From: Branchiostoma belcheri
Taxonomy: Eukaryota; Chordata; Leptocardii; Amphioxiformes; Branchiostomatidae
NCBI RefSeq assembly: GCF_001625305.1
Contig: NW_017804353.1
Coordinates: 3,005,009-3,069,008 of the forward strand
Direction of reading: 5' to 3'
DNA: 64,000 nt
In this document: one piece after another, positions 11,288-22,898 of the stretch
Layout: each line of letters starts with the position of its first letter
Numbering within the stretch: the first letter of the stretch is position 1
Made by a program: the position numbers and the translations under genes
The notes under the pieces: model-generated
What the model was told of the DNA's origin: nothing
The model's database searches: none
The model's input: only the letters and a program-made list of their open reading frames with translations

Positions 11288-12991
11288 CTACTTTGGTCTG
11301 TTTTCCTTGTCGAACATGTTCTTGAGCAGGTCCCTCTGACTTGCCCCGTTCTTAAACAGTCTCATCTTGAGGGATGGTTTGGGAGGAGATGGGAGTTTGT
11401 TCTCGTCATCACTGGTACAGAAGCTGCTGCTGGTGTCTAATGATGAGGCTGGAAAAACAACACGAGAGGTGTTAAAAACTTCCACATACATCAGGTTGCA
11501 AAAAAATTTTGGGATTTTCTTTTACACAACCAGTGCTTCTCTTACCTTTCTGACGTTTCAGTGTCTACATGTATCAGACACCTTCCTCAGAGCTTCTGTC
11601 TGGAGTTCTGCTTCTGTAGGTGGCGCTCCCAACCAGGTTTGGGATTGTTTTCTCATCGCAAAAGCGCCATCAGCTCAACTCCCCTTGCAAATTTTACTAT
11701 TTTTCAGCCAGCATTGTTACCAGTAGTCTGGTGGAAATCAAAGGCTTTCAAATGTTTGGGCAGAAACGAATAGTCTGCAACAGGTAAAATTGGCCCACAC
11801 ACTGTAGTAGTAAGAAACACCCAAGAAAAACTGTGAAAAACCTGGGTTTCACGCAGGCGCAGTATGCCCAGTGCTTTCCCCACACCCCACCTGTAGCTGC
11901 TGCAGCAGCCTTGCCTGATGTAGAAGGTTGTGGTTCCTCCAGTAGGAACTCTGGCAGGTTGGCAGGGTTGAAACAGCAGGACTTCCTGTGTGATGTCAGC
12001 AACTCCAACTTCCCTACAAACTCACAGCCCAGCTTTCTGAATGGGCAGGCCACCTGGGTACGCAAAACTTAATATTTACCACAGAGTACAACTTTCTACT
12101 ACAGTTAAAAAGCCATATCTATGATGATGAAGAACAACAAATTTGTTTGGGATATCTGCCATTGTTGTGGCTATAATGGAAAAAGAAGTCAATAGAGGTT
12201 TGGAGTCAGCTTACTCACCATGTGGTCTCCAATAATGTTGGCAAGAATGAAGTCGTAGTGAAGATCTTTTTCTCGAACAGGTCTCCTGCAACAAATTGCA
12301 ATGTTATAGGTTTTTTTAATGTGACAATACATGTATTGTCTTCTGCTAGATACGCTACAAAATTTCTAGTCACTAGTACTAGTAGTACATTAACTGATGA
12401 TTCTCACCTGTCTTCAGGGCAAGTCTTGCTTGTGCGTAACCAGGCCATGATACACTGTAAACAAAAGATGCTAGTGTCAACATCTAAAACAGTCAATAGA
12501 CAATACATCTGTAAATACTTGTCCTTGACAGTAGAAAAGTGAAGTTGATCTTCTTATTAAATATTTACTCTTCTCTTCACTTGAAAATTTCAACATTGTG
12601 TAAACTTTTTTTGAGATCTTGCGAAAATTTCGTGGATTATTTTAGCTTAAAAAGTACATAGTAAAGTGTGTACTATATATATAATATTGACCTGTTTACA
12701 GTAGCTGTGTCCGCAGGGTGCCCGCTGTGGTTCCTTGAAGACATCTTGGCAGATGGAGCAGTACAGGTGTTCACTCACAGACTCGGGGTTCAGGAAATAC
12801 CTGCAGGAATCAAACATACAACTCAGAACAACAAATGACGACGAACAACATCGTTACGTCAGCGTAAAGCAACACGGATAAAAATAATTTTATAAGTACA
12901 AAACCATAGCTTCATATCGATCTGACCTCTCTTCTTCGGCTTGATTCACGTCCATACATCCATCGTCCCCTCTTGTTCTTTTCTTTGACAT
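11288..12991 (-). CDS. RING finger plus TRAF-type zinc finger protein (probable E3 ubiquitin ligase)
   Basis: Six minus-strand exons join in frame: 12927-12991, 12692-12800, 12408-12454, 12219-12285, 11891-12053 and 11288-11448, with GT-AG borders throughout. They give about 203 residues. After a short charged N-terminus comes a C3HC4-type RING: CSICQDVF, CGHSYCK, then CIMAWLRTSKTCPEDR across the next exon junction. It continues through RPVREKDLHYDFILANIIGDH into a TRAF-type zinc finger (ACPFRKLGCEFV then SHRKSC), a Ser/Ala-rich linker and a basic tail ending FDKENRPK. RING proteins of this layout (for example RNF41/NRDP1 and RNF151) act as ubiquitin ligases. I cannot assign a vertebrate orthologue. 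The gene is divergent from SNAPIN, about 380 bp away. Confidence 0.85.
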
Positions 12992-13373
12992 ATCTAACAC
13001 TAAATTTTCCTCTAAAGTTATCGAAAATAGTCAAAAGAGATGTCAAAAACATACAAATGTCTCCCGTCTCCCTAAATTTGAAATTCGTGCAACAACAATA
13101 CGCATGCGTATTACTCCTGACCACAACAACAAAACGCCACGAATCGCAAGCTCAAAAGAAGCACAGATATATTATTTTTCTCCGAATAATATCACAAAAC
13201 TCCTGTAATTTATTCCAGATTTAATATTTACGTTTGTTGAATGGTACATATTTGTACGAATAAAACAGTGACAACGGAACTTATTAGGTTTCAGTCGCGT
13301 TTTGACGCTGTTACAACAAAACCTTTGACCTATTAGCAACCTTTGACCTACAAACAACCTTTGACCCTGCAAG
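12992..13373. promoter_or_regulatory. Shared head-to-head promoter region of the RING gene and SNAPIN
   Basis: The start codons of the two divergent genes are 382 bp apart. On the SNAPIN side, three copies of acctttgacc lie about 20 bp apart at about 13320-13365, directly before the start. Reversed, this is AGGTCAAAGGT, which resembles a nuclear-receptor half site. The start codon itself sits in aagatggcgga, the consensus YY1 site. No TATA box is obvious. A bidirectional housekeeping-type promoter is inferred from spacing only. Confidence 0.5.
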
Positions 13374-14716
13374 ATGGCGGAAAATGACGGAATTTTGGTC
13401 AGCCCGGCTCCAGGCGAGACGAGAGACGCTCTAGCGGACGGCATGATGAGACTTCTGCGGCCTGCCGTGGAGGAACTGGACGAGAGAGTCCGCGGCGTCA
13501 GGTCAGGCCGGTTTCATGGCTTGAAGCGTAGTTATAAGACCGCAATGTCTTCTATTACTAGTGTAGTCAAGCTTCCCCTTTTGACCAGGTGATAGTCACA
13601 TGATGTTTTTGTTGTCATTCGTATGTTGTTTACGTCAGATGTCCCCATATCTAGAACCGTGTCAGTTAGTAAATAGATCTTTATTTCTTCCCACAGACAG
13701 AGCCAGTTGGAGCTGAGAGAACAGATAGATGGTTTATGTGGAGGTGAGTGTAATCTTGGCATTTTTTATGTTAACTTATTATATGTAGGCAAGGAGTGTA
13801 ATATCCTTGTTGCGGGTTAGTGCAGGTAAAACTGGAGCTGTGTAGCTACCTGCACCAGTCCATGTATACATACATGTAGGGGTATGTGAATTTTTATTTG
13901 CTGCAATGACTGTTACCATTTTAAAATGTGAATAGTGGCCTGGGTGTCAGCCTTTTAAATTTAATGGTCTCTGATCTGAACAGTTTCTAGTCTAATAACT
14001 TCCTTTAATTTTATAAGTTCTGAGTGGTGAGGGAAAAATGTCTAGTGCAGGTAATTTTGTATATAAGCAGCACTGGTGCAGATGTGCACAAAAAAGTATT
14101 TTCAGCCCAATAACGTATGACTTTTTTTTGTTTGTTTTTAGAGTTGAAGAAGATAAACGAGGAGCAGCAAGTTCCTGTTGATCTGGAGCCGTACGTCAAG
14201 AAACTGATGAACGCCCGCAGGAGAGTCATGGTCGTCAACAACATCCTACAGAACGCTCAGGTATTTCTGTTTGTAGTTTGTTGGTGTCTGGTGGCTAGGC
14301 CATACCCTCTGCTGACTCAGAGACACACACAAGTATTGTCAGTTTTGAGTGGGCAGTTCCTCTAGATTTGGCTGTGAAGAAAGCCAATGCAACTGTGAAA
14401 TCTGTTGTCTTTGTGGAGGATATCACTAGGCAGATGTTGACTTGGGAAGCTAGGAGTGCCTTACGCCACTCATCCTGACCTTTGATAGCCATTGTAACTC
14501 ATCCGTGAAATTATGTTTAACTTGAACCAATATAAACATCTACTAGTATTAGTAACATGTTCCTCTACATGCACACAAGATGTATATTTTAGACTTATAG
14601 ATATTTTTTTCACCCCTGCACAGGAGAGACTTGGTAGACTCCACCAGAGCGTTTCTCGGGAAACCGCCAGAAGAAAAGCCCTTCTAGAACCCCCTAATGC
14701 TGGACCAGTCATGTGA
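13374..14716 (+). CDS. SNAPIN: Snapin (BLOC-1 / BORC subunit)
   Basis: Four exons (13374-13501, 13697-13743, 14142-14260, 14624-14716) splice in frame to 128 residues; human snapin has 136. Diagnostic stretches are LRPAVEELDERV, SQLELREQIDGL, DLEPYVKKLMNARRRV, MVVNNILQNAQERLGRL and SVSRETARRKALL, all collinear with vertebrate snapin. The protein is helical and coiled-coil. It serves in BLOC-1 and BORC, which act in the biogenesis and positioning of lysosomes and related organelles, and it binds SNAP25 in vertebrates. The start is chosen because it matches the snapin N-terminal length and sits in a strong context (aagatggcg). The stop codon is part of a 12-bp tandem repeat. Confidence 0.96.
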
Positions 14717-14755
14717 CCTGTCATGTGATCAGTCATGTGACCTGTCATGTCATCT
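14708..14755 (+). repeat. 12-bp tandem repeat spanning the SNAPIN stop codon
   Basis: There are four consecutive units: gtcatgtgacct, gtcatgtgatca, gtcatgtgacct and gtcatgtcatct. The first unit contains the last two sense codons and the TGA stop of SNAPIN. Three units contain tcatgtga, and another tcatgtga follows near 14775. This word is the M-box type site bound by MITF/TFE factors. Confidence 0.85.
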
Positions 14756-16623
14756 CATCTATAATGTCATCAATCATGTGATCATCATCATCAACTTGTT
14801 ATCCTTACCATTAGCTTGATATCCATCTGTGATCTATGTAGCTACTGGGTCTCAATCCAGTTGCCTCTACCTGACTTTAGAAGTGGCTGGAAAGAGTAGA
14901 AATTGACTACTAGTAAATAGGCAGATAATACATGTATAGCCAGGAGAGTTGGTCTGCTAAAGAGTACAGTTTGCCACTCCCAAAGCCTTGTAGGGGCTCC
15001 ATCCTCTACCCATTCCCCATATGCTATGTATGCCAGGCTACCGTATCATATTCAAAGTAATGTACTCTATAGTGAAAAATCTATGGAATTTCTGATAATG
15101 TAATACCTGTTATCAGTGCTTTTAAAATGAAGAGTCTTTATAAAGACTTGTTTGTTGACTGCTTTATTGGAAATAATAAGATACAGTCTATGTCAGGTGC
15201 CCAGCATAAATGTAAATTTTTCCTTATTATAATTTATATATTATAGCATAACCATGTCCTTAGTCAATATAACACCCTATCAAAGAGCAAGACAAAATTT
15301 GGTCCTTTAGTTATTAAACATAAAATTGATATGTAGCAGAAATCAACAATGTTGCATAATAATTAATGCAGCTACTTTGTTACTCATATTGGGTGTATGA
15401 AATACTTTAGTGTTATTTGGGAGATATGTTACTGATGTATTATACTGATATAATATGTGAATATAAAGTCAAGCTATCAATGAATTTTTTTTAAAGATTG
15501 AATCATTGATTAGAACATGTCACACAAATTGCATACAGTACGGCTCAGAATGTCACAATTTCTTTTCAACAAACACAACTCATTACTATTTGTTTGCAGA
15601 CCAAAATAAAAATCAAACAACATTAAAACGTCTCGCACATTTATACCCGTCTTATTTCTCAGGAATGTATTTGGATTTATAAAAATTAAAAATACATGTA
15701 TATACTATATGTACAATAAGTATATAGACATACACAATGTAGATGATTACTCAACAACTAAATATCTTCATTATTATATACTTTTTAAGCACTTGCCCAA
15801 ATAGTAACAACAGTGGTTAGTGGTAGTCAACTCATGTGTTAAACATTTTTCCATAAACTTAATTTCAACTTCTCCCAAACCTCCTTCACAATAAATTTGG
15901 TGCCAAACAGACTATGCTCCCCAGAAATTTAACCTCCTGCTACCTAATCCCACAATCATCACTATCTCATCACCAATACAAATTTGCTGTCAAACTGATA
16001 CCTCAGCAGTATATGTATGCCTATTTGCAACATGAGTGCAGAATATTTTTTGTAATTAACAAAATAGGTACTGTCTTGAACTATAATGCTACAGTTCCCA
16101 TGCACAGGCCCTTATGAAGATGAGATCAGCAAGTTTTGGAGTGCAGTAGGATGTCAGTATTTTCTTAGGTATTCTGTAACTTTTGATCATTAATACTGTT
16201 TCATTGGTGGACTTCCAGGAACTGTTGAGAACTCTCTTTCTATCTATCACTGAAGGTTGCAAGTCCCATTCACAGCAGGCAAGCAATATTGAAATCACTT
16301 TCATCAATGTGATTCAGCAAGTAGCAGACTGCTTTAGCACACCTGTATCTGTATAGCGACTATACCCACCCTTCGATGTAACACACCAGCTTCTGTATCT
16401 GTATAGCTGGTAGAACTACCCTTTTGGTGTAACACACCAGCTTTGCAGGCATGGCAGAAGACAGCTGGCTATATTACACCAAACAACCTGTTACACCCAA
16501 CCTCTGCACATCTAACTGCAGGTATTGTTTCACGCTATCTAGTGATTCAATACTTTTTCATTCAACACTGATTGGTGGACCTGGCAGGCACTGTAGGGAG
16601 TGGACTCTCTCTGCACTCTTGTC
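14717..16623. other. Intergenic / 3' UTR space between convergent SNAPIN and UOX
   Basis: SNAPIN (+) and UOX (-) converge here. The sequence is AT-rich with no supportable exon. Candidate AATAAA signals exist on both strands (plus near 15605, minus near 15160), so the two 3' UTRs may approach or overlap. Near 16325-16445 a short segment about acaccagcttctgtatctg is repeated twice. Confidence 0.45.
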
Positions 16624-19600
16624 TCACAGTTTGGATGTTGTTTTGCGCCTGATGGCAGCGTGGATGTTGCCTGATGGCTTGTCAACTGGCATGAGCACCT
16701 GTGGGTGAGGCACGGAAGAGTTAGTGACTGAATTTTTCATGCTGAACAAGACTTCTTCATTTTACCCTCAGCCCTCTTGCAAGCTTAAGAGGACATACAA
16801 AAAAGCTGAGCTTTTAAATATATTCACTCCCTGAAACTGTGTGCACTGAAGTAAAGACTTTTCCCTCAGACTTATATGTTGTTTTTATAAACACTTGTTG
16901 CTGTAACTCATTTTCTTACCTCATCCTTGTTCTCCAGCCCAAACTTGGACATATCCACAGTAAAGTTGTGCACATTGGGCATCGTCATCTCAATTTCACT
17001 GATCTGTTGAGCAAAAACAAACAGAAAGTGACAGTACTAATGTCATGTTAATCTTCAGATATGCCCACTGGCAGAAATACTTCATCTGTAGATTACACGG
17101 ATCAGAAAAGTTATAAATACTTTGGATAACACATAATGCAACAAAATGTAAGACTTAAACTTCAAATCTACAAAACAATCATACTTTGAATGTCATAAAA
17201 TACTTCTGAATCAATACATCATGCTGAACTAGGGCTTTACAAAGCTTGTCACAATATTTTTTTCTATTCAAAGTTGCCACAGCTAGGACTTACCTGTGGT
17301 ACCTTGCCCAGGATTTCACACTCAGCGTCATACAGAGTCTTCTGTACAGAGGCAGAGAACGCGCCTGTGGACGGGGGGCCGGCAAACTCCTCCAGGATGG
17401 TGGACTTAGCAATGTTCCTGGGAAACAGAGAAACATGCTTCTAGCCTTCTCTGACATAAAACTGACTACAGCACAATGTATGTATAGCTATCAGGACATT
17501 ATCAATATGAGAAGAAATTTTGCCCAATTTGTCATCTTTCATTGACAAAAATAGGTATGTAAAGGTATGGAAAGATATGTCATTTGCATGTAACTAAGCT
17601 TAGTCTACCAGCAAAATTTGCCCGTCAAAATGCAGGAAATACATGTAGCATTTCAGAGGGTTAAGATTTCAAAATGGAGCATAGCCCTCCTAGATTTGTT
17701 GGGCCTTCCTCCCTCAACATGACATTATGTTAAACAAAGTTCAGATTTCAGGCTGGCAAAAATACTGGTTGAAACATCATGTCAAGCTTTATATGTAGTA
17801 TATAGGAAACTGCATCTACTCAGCGTACCATGCAGCATCAAAGTCCAGTCCCTGTAGTGTGCTGTACCTCCACCTGCTGTACACCACTGTCTCAAGACAC
17901 CTGTCCTCAGCGTCAGGCAGGCTGGTGTACCGGTCTCTTAAGAACCCTGTAAACCCCGACTGGGTCGTCTTAAGGATCTTCATGTCCTTAAGGCCAGCAT
18001 GCACCACCGGTGGGCCTGAGACAAGGAAATTAAAGACGAATATAATATTAATCTAAATAATGGTAACTGAAACTGAAAAAGTACTAGTAATAGAATGATA
18101 TGCATGTTGATTAGTGGTAAGAGTTGCTTTCAGCTAAAGTACAGGTTTCTATACACTGTAATAAAAAACACTGAGCTCCTATTTGTAGTTCTGGGAATGA
18201 TTCTCTCAGGTGTATGGCAGTCAAAAATAATGTTACTATCCTCCATCGTAACATCTACATTGTACTTGAAGATTACACCTGACAGCTGGTGACAACAGCT
18301 TCAGGTGAGCTGAACTCAGGTGTTAGACTCACCTTGTCTGGCCTGCTCCACGTGACAGAACCTGACGGCATCTGGAGTCATGATGAAGGCATGGGCGTGG
18401 TCCTGACCTCCCTGTAAGGACAAGAAACAGGCCTGAGATTTCATACGCAGCAACTTACAACAAAGTAAAGAGTTTACCAACAAGCTTTCAATTAGTCCTT
18501 TGAAGCAACCAATTCTGTTCTGTTCCTGAAACCTGACATTTGCTTAATGTCGTGCTTGCTAAATCTAAAATTACCTATTGGATGTGGTATTTTGAGACTA
18601 GATGATGTGCAAGTGACAACTCTGTAAGTCTTCACTCAACAGTAAGATTCTTACAGTTACTGATCCTACATGTACATAACAATACAGAACGTCAATTCGT
18701 CAATTTTTTTTTATGAGGACAATGATGATGCCAATGATGATGATGATGACATACTATTTTAATCCTCCTCCAGGGTGCCATGGTAACATCCACCTTCACC
18801 ATGGTAACATGGGAGAAACTGGACAGGAAGTGATGGCACAGGTCTAGCCCAAACTGCTCTGGGGTGGTCACCTGGATGCAAACAAACAAACATGAACATA
18901 AACCACTGGGGAGGTGGTATTAGTCCAGCCAAAACAGTCACCTGGACAACATTAAGGGAAATCAGTTAGTACTTATTGGTTGTTAGGCTGCTTAGTAGTA
19001 GTTTGGTTTAATAATAGTACATTGTGTATGTAGGTTGGTACTAATGGCAGGTGTGTGAGGAAGTTGCCCGTCACAACTTGGCAAAGATGTCACATCAGAA
19101 GAAAATTCTGACAAGAACATTGGATGGTAAAAACATCACTGCCACAGTAACTTCAACCACCTGTTAAATTGAAAGTTCTAAATGACTATTGGTAGTCATT
19201 GATTTCCTGACAGATTGGAAATGGGATAGAAAACCATGTAAATAAATCATATGATACCACATGTCACCTTATCTCCATATCCAGACTCACCCCTTTAGTT
19301 TTGGCCAGTGCATAGACTGTGTTCTTCTGTGTGTCTGTTGCGATGATGTCACTGTTGTCTCCATGGAGATAGTCCTTCTTACTGTCCAGGGTTAGGCTGG
19401 TGCATACCTGGAGGGATAGCAACAGTTCATTAGAAAGGCATTCAAATTTGCATTAGTGAATGAATTCTTCATAATGGGAAAATAGGGCACAAAAGCATAT
19501 TCATGTATCTACTATAATAGACAAGTAATAAGTGCCAGTATTGACAGTATGAGGAAGGTATATATTACTAGTGCACAAGACACATTAAGAAAGCCCACAT

Positions 19601-19916
19601 AACCCAATACTTACAATACCTACTATTACTACTACTACTACTACTACTAACTACTACTACTACTGCTGCTGCTACTACTACTATCAATTACTACTACTGC
19701 TACTTCTACTACTACTACTACAGTAACAACTGTAACAGTAGCATATAGTGTACAGTAATTACTACTACTGCTACATGTACTTCTACTGCTACTACTACTC
19801 CTACTCCCTACCTCCAGCTCCCTGATATCCTGGTGTTTCCCCCCTAACCTGCGGATGTGCAGCAGACGGACCCAGTTCTTCCCGTACTCTGTGTTTGTGA
19901 ACTCTACATCCGCCAT
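16624..19916 (-). CDS. UOX: Urate oxidase (uricase)
   Basis: Eight exons join in frame: 19812-19916, 19291-19407, 18755-18871, 18333-18411, 17829-18015, 17294-17417, 16920-17003 and 16624-16698. They give 295 residues, close to the roughly 300 usual for animal uricase. Family landmarks in order are [33 protein letters not shown] (the TDTQKNTV active-site threonine), [68 protein letters not shown] and [15 protein letters not shown]. The protein ends in SKL, a canonical peroxisomal PTS1. It oxidises urate to 5-hydroxyisourate in peroxisomes. No frameshift or early stop is seen, unlike the hominoid pseudogene. A ttttttccag directly before the start suggests a non-coding 5' exon upstream. Confidence 0.97.
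19621..19808. repeat. Imperfect trinucleotide (CTA/CTG) microsatellite
   Basis: Runs of cta, tac and ctg triplets fill this interval at the start of UOX intron 1. They stop a few bases from the exon 1 donor, which lies at about 19811. Read on the minus strand this would encode a Ser-rich run, but the donor is intact, so it is intronic. Confidence 0.85.
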
Positions 19917-21245
19917 CTTTCACTGGAAAAAATGGATTTAGTAGAATCTGATTCACTATCAATGCTACTGATGGCATATTTAACCTTCAGCATACTAAGG
20001 TAGCTGCTTGGCTACTGATTATGGCATCTCCATTAATGCACTGAGCATTTGGGGGAACGTTTGTTTATTAAATTAACTTGAAACATACACTACTAACACT
20101 ATCCTTTAAAATAAAATGCTTTTAAGTTCACCTGTACTTTATCAGATTAAATGCCATTCGTACTAGCTTTTCCTTGGCATTGACTATCATTTATGACTTT
20201 CTTAGTCTGTACACCAAGTACTACATATATATTTTTGACCGTTGCCTACCAATAAACCCACTTAGTAGTACTACTCCAGCTCCTTTGAATAATAATATAT
20301 TGTTGCATTGTTTGTGTACCCAGGGCCACTCTGAAAAGCAGTGCCCAGTCACTGTGAGTGCCACGTGCACTGTACCCCGGTAAAAAGAGCACAGAAATAA
20401 ATAAATAAATATAAATACAGATGCAAGGGCACTTGGTCACGTAAGACCACATAAACCTGTCTTAAATTATCTTAACTATAATCAGATTAAATATACTGCT
20501 ACTAATAACTCACTGCCACTTAAAACCTACTTGTGACCCACTTGTAAATCGGTGCACCATATATAAGATCAAGCTAGTTTCGTGGACAATACAGCTAGCA
20601 AACATACAAGTCACGAAGGAAAGTAGCAGCTTTGTGTTATGTAATATTAGGTAAGTTAAGTCCTGGTAACCGGTCAAAGCTACTGCAATGCCGGCACTTT
20701 GCAAACATCCTAAACAAAAGGTTTGACTGCGGTAACTATGATTTCATTGGCATGTAAGGTCAAGGTACAGAGTTACAAATTCTTCAGGCCAACAGGTATT
20801 CTTAATACTGCAATTTACATGTTTTGTAAATCTTCATTGTGATTTTGGTTCTCTATTATACACGTTATAATGCAACAGGACTTCATGCTTTAAATAATCA
20901 TTTCTTACAAAAAATGAATGTGCGAGCTGTAAAATCATTTACAGTCTTAATTGCCACATTTCTAGAATTAAAGTTATTCTACAAAAAGCTGTGACCAGAA
21001 AGTGGCTTGACTATAGAAAGTCTGAACCAGAGAACACAAAGTTAGTCATAAATGTATATGACATTATTGATATCAATAAGTCACTTGTATTTCTGTCTTC
21101 TGTCCCTCTTTAGATCGCTGTTATTGAATGTTTAAAGACACGAGTCTTACAAGAGCACACACAGAAAAAGTTACAGTTACAACTTATAGATTCTGAAGTA
21201 GTGAGAAGGTAGAACAAAATCGGACAGGTGAAAGGGGCGTTCTTA

Positions 21246-21300
21246 CCTGCAGCAGCCGGCGTCTCAGTCACTTGAAATAAACACTTAGTTTTATGCCCTC
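21246..21300 (-). promoter_or_regulatory. Candidate non-coding 5' exon and promoter of UOX
   Basis: On the minus strand, a good donor (ctgcag then gtaagaac) lies at about 21246, preceded by a cataaaac TATA-like word near 21296. The first coding exon of UOX begins just after a splice-acceptor-like ttttttccag, which implies an upstream non-coding exon. This is the best candidate I see, but there is no direct proof. Confidence 0.3.
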
Positions 21301-22636
21301 CAGTCATGTTTGTTTGACCCCTTTTTAAGCCGTGTGAACTGTGTCTCACCCCAGAGTGACTACGTGACGGGATTGTCTACGTGACACACGTTTGTTTGAA
21401 GTGTGTGGGCGGTTCCCGGATTATCCAATCAAGCTTGAACCTCTGTAAAGGGGGTGGTTCTGACCTGGGTTCGAACTTCGACCGACAAACCGGCATGGTA
21501 GAAAGCCGGATATTTAGCTTACTAGATCGTGGTGGGCCTACATTGACGGTCGTTTTCCCTTAAAATGCCACTCCTTAAAAATTAAGGGCCCTTATATACG
21601 ATAAGTTAGGTCAACTCATCTTTGAGCCATATGATAAGTTTTCTCGAACGAAAGAAATATCATTAAAAGAAAACATTGTGGTGGTCTAGGACAAATTATC
21701 ACGGCATATAATTCAACTGCAAATTGACTGACTTACACAAGTGTTAAAGGTTACCTGGGCTGAAAACAGAAGAGAGGCCCAAGCTTCAAAACACATCGTT
21801 ACCCTTCATACTTTAGCTTCAAAGAAATAATCTGAGAAACAGCGAAGGCCTAATTTCTTGTTAAGACTATAGTGCAACTTCGATGACATTCAAAGTACCA
21901 TCAAAAGTCTAAAATCATCCTTTGGTCTCACCTGTTGCAGTTCTACCTGCAGAGATCTCTGTACACAACCGACCCCCGCTCAGCTGCTCGGGAAAGTGTA
22001 AACAACATTACGCAACTTTAGAGGAAATAGTCCGTGTGTTTCGAGACGCAGATTCTCACAAATATAATGGCACAAATTACCTTGCTTTGGACAACAAAAG
22101 TATTTTGCGTAAAATATTGTTACATTTATTGATTCAAAATTTTTTTTTGTAAGTTAAGTGAGTAGACTCGAGGAACGTGTTAAAATAAGAAAGATTCGTA
22201 TCAAGTCAACGAATTTGAAGCTTATTGTTTTTACCAAGTTACATGGGTCAAAGGTCATGAGAAAGTTTTGAGGACATTTCTCGCCGAAAAAGATGTTTTT
22301 GTCTGTCTTTTTCTCATGTCTTGCCCCTGAAGACACTCGAGATGAGGGAAAGATCTTGAGACGATGCCTGGGAATGTCTTAACGTTTCAAGACGTCTTGG
22401 TCACGCAGCGAGAAGGGCGTCGACGCCTTGTATTTTCAAGTGGGCGGGCTTGTGGAAGTGTGTGGACCGGTTACGGATTTATTTGGTGGGAGGCCGGGCC
22501 AAACCCGGGCAGCCAGCTCGTAAAATAATAGTCAACGCCCAAGCCTGACCCGTCAGACGAGTCAGTCGGTACCACTTGAAACCTGAATGTTACAAATTAT
22601 AATCTGATGACATGTGAAGGTTTCAGTTCCGGATCA
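21301..22636. other. Intergenic space upstream of DNASE2
   Basis: No exon is recognised. Between 22547 and 22592 a segment including gacccgtcagacg and tcagtcggtaccactt is similar to 49360-49392, probably remains of a shared short repeat. The rest shows nothing I can name. Confidence 0.4.
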
Positions 22637-22644
22637 TCACATGA
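22637..22644. promoter_or_regulatory. TCACATGA (M-box / CLEAR-like) site upstream of DNASE2
   Basis: The word tcacatga lies about 255 bp before the DNASE2 start codon, inside the near-palindrome gatcatcacatgatc. MITF/TFE family factors bind such E-boxes in lysosomal gene promoters (canonical CLEAR is GTCACGTGAC). An 8-base match is weak evidence; the position and target gene type make it plausible. Confidence 0.35.
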
Positions 22645-22898
22645 TCGGGACTTGGCGCTTGGAGGAACACAACTGCAAACAGTTCGTTCCCCTTTCGAAG
22701 CTTAGTTAGAGAGAGGGTTTTGTCAAGTTTCACCACTTCATGTAACTCGGGCTCAAAGCTTGGCCAAGTGGATCACTTAACGCCGCTCGTCTCTGTCTTA
22801 CAAGCGGCAAGTCTAAACGATTACGCATCCAAGACGTTGACGTTAACCGCATTTTAGAACGTGCAGCTAAGGTTTCAGCCCAGCTCTATTGCCAGAAG

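Noticed and set aside
19647-19811. Ser-rich extension of UOX exon 1
   Set aside because: It is the reverse complement of the CTA/CTG repeat beyond an intact donor. The spliced product matches uricase without it.
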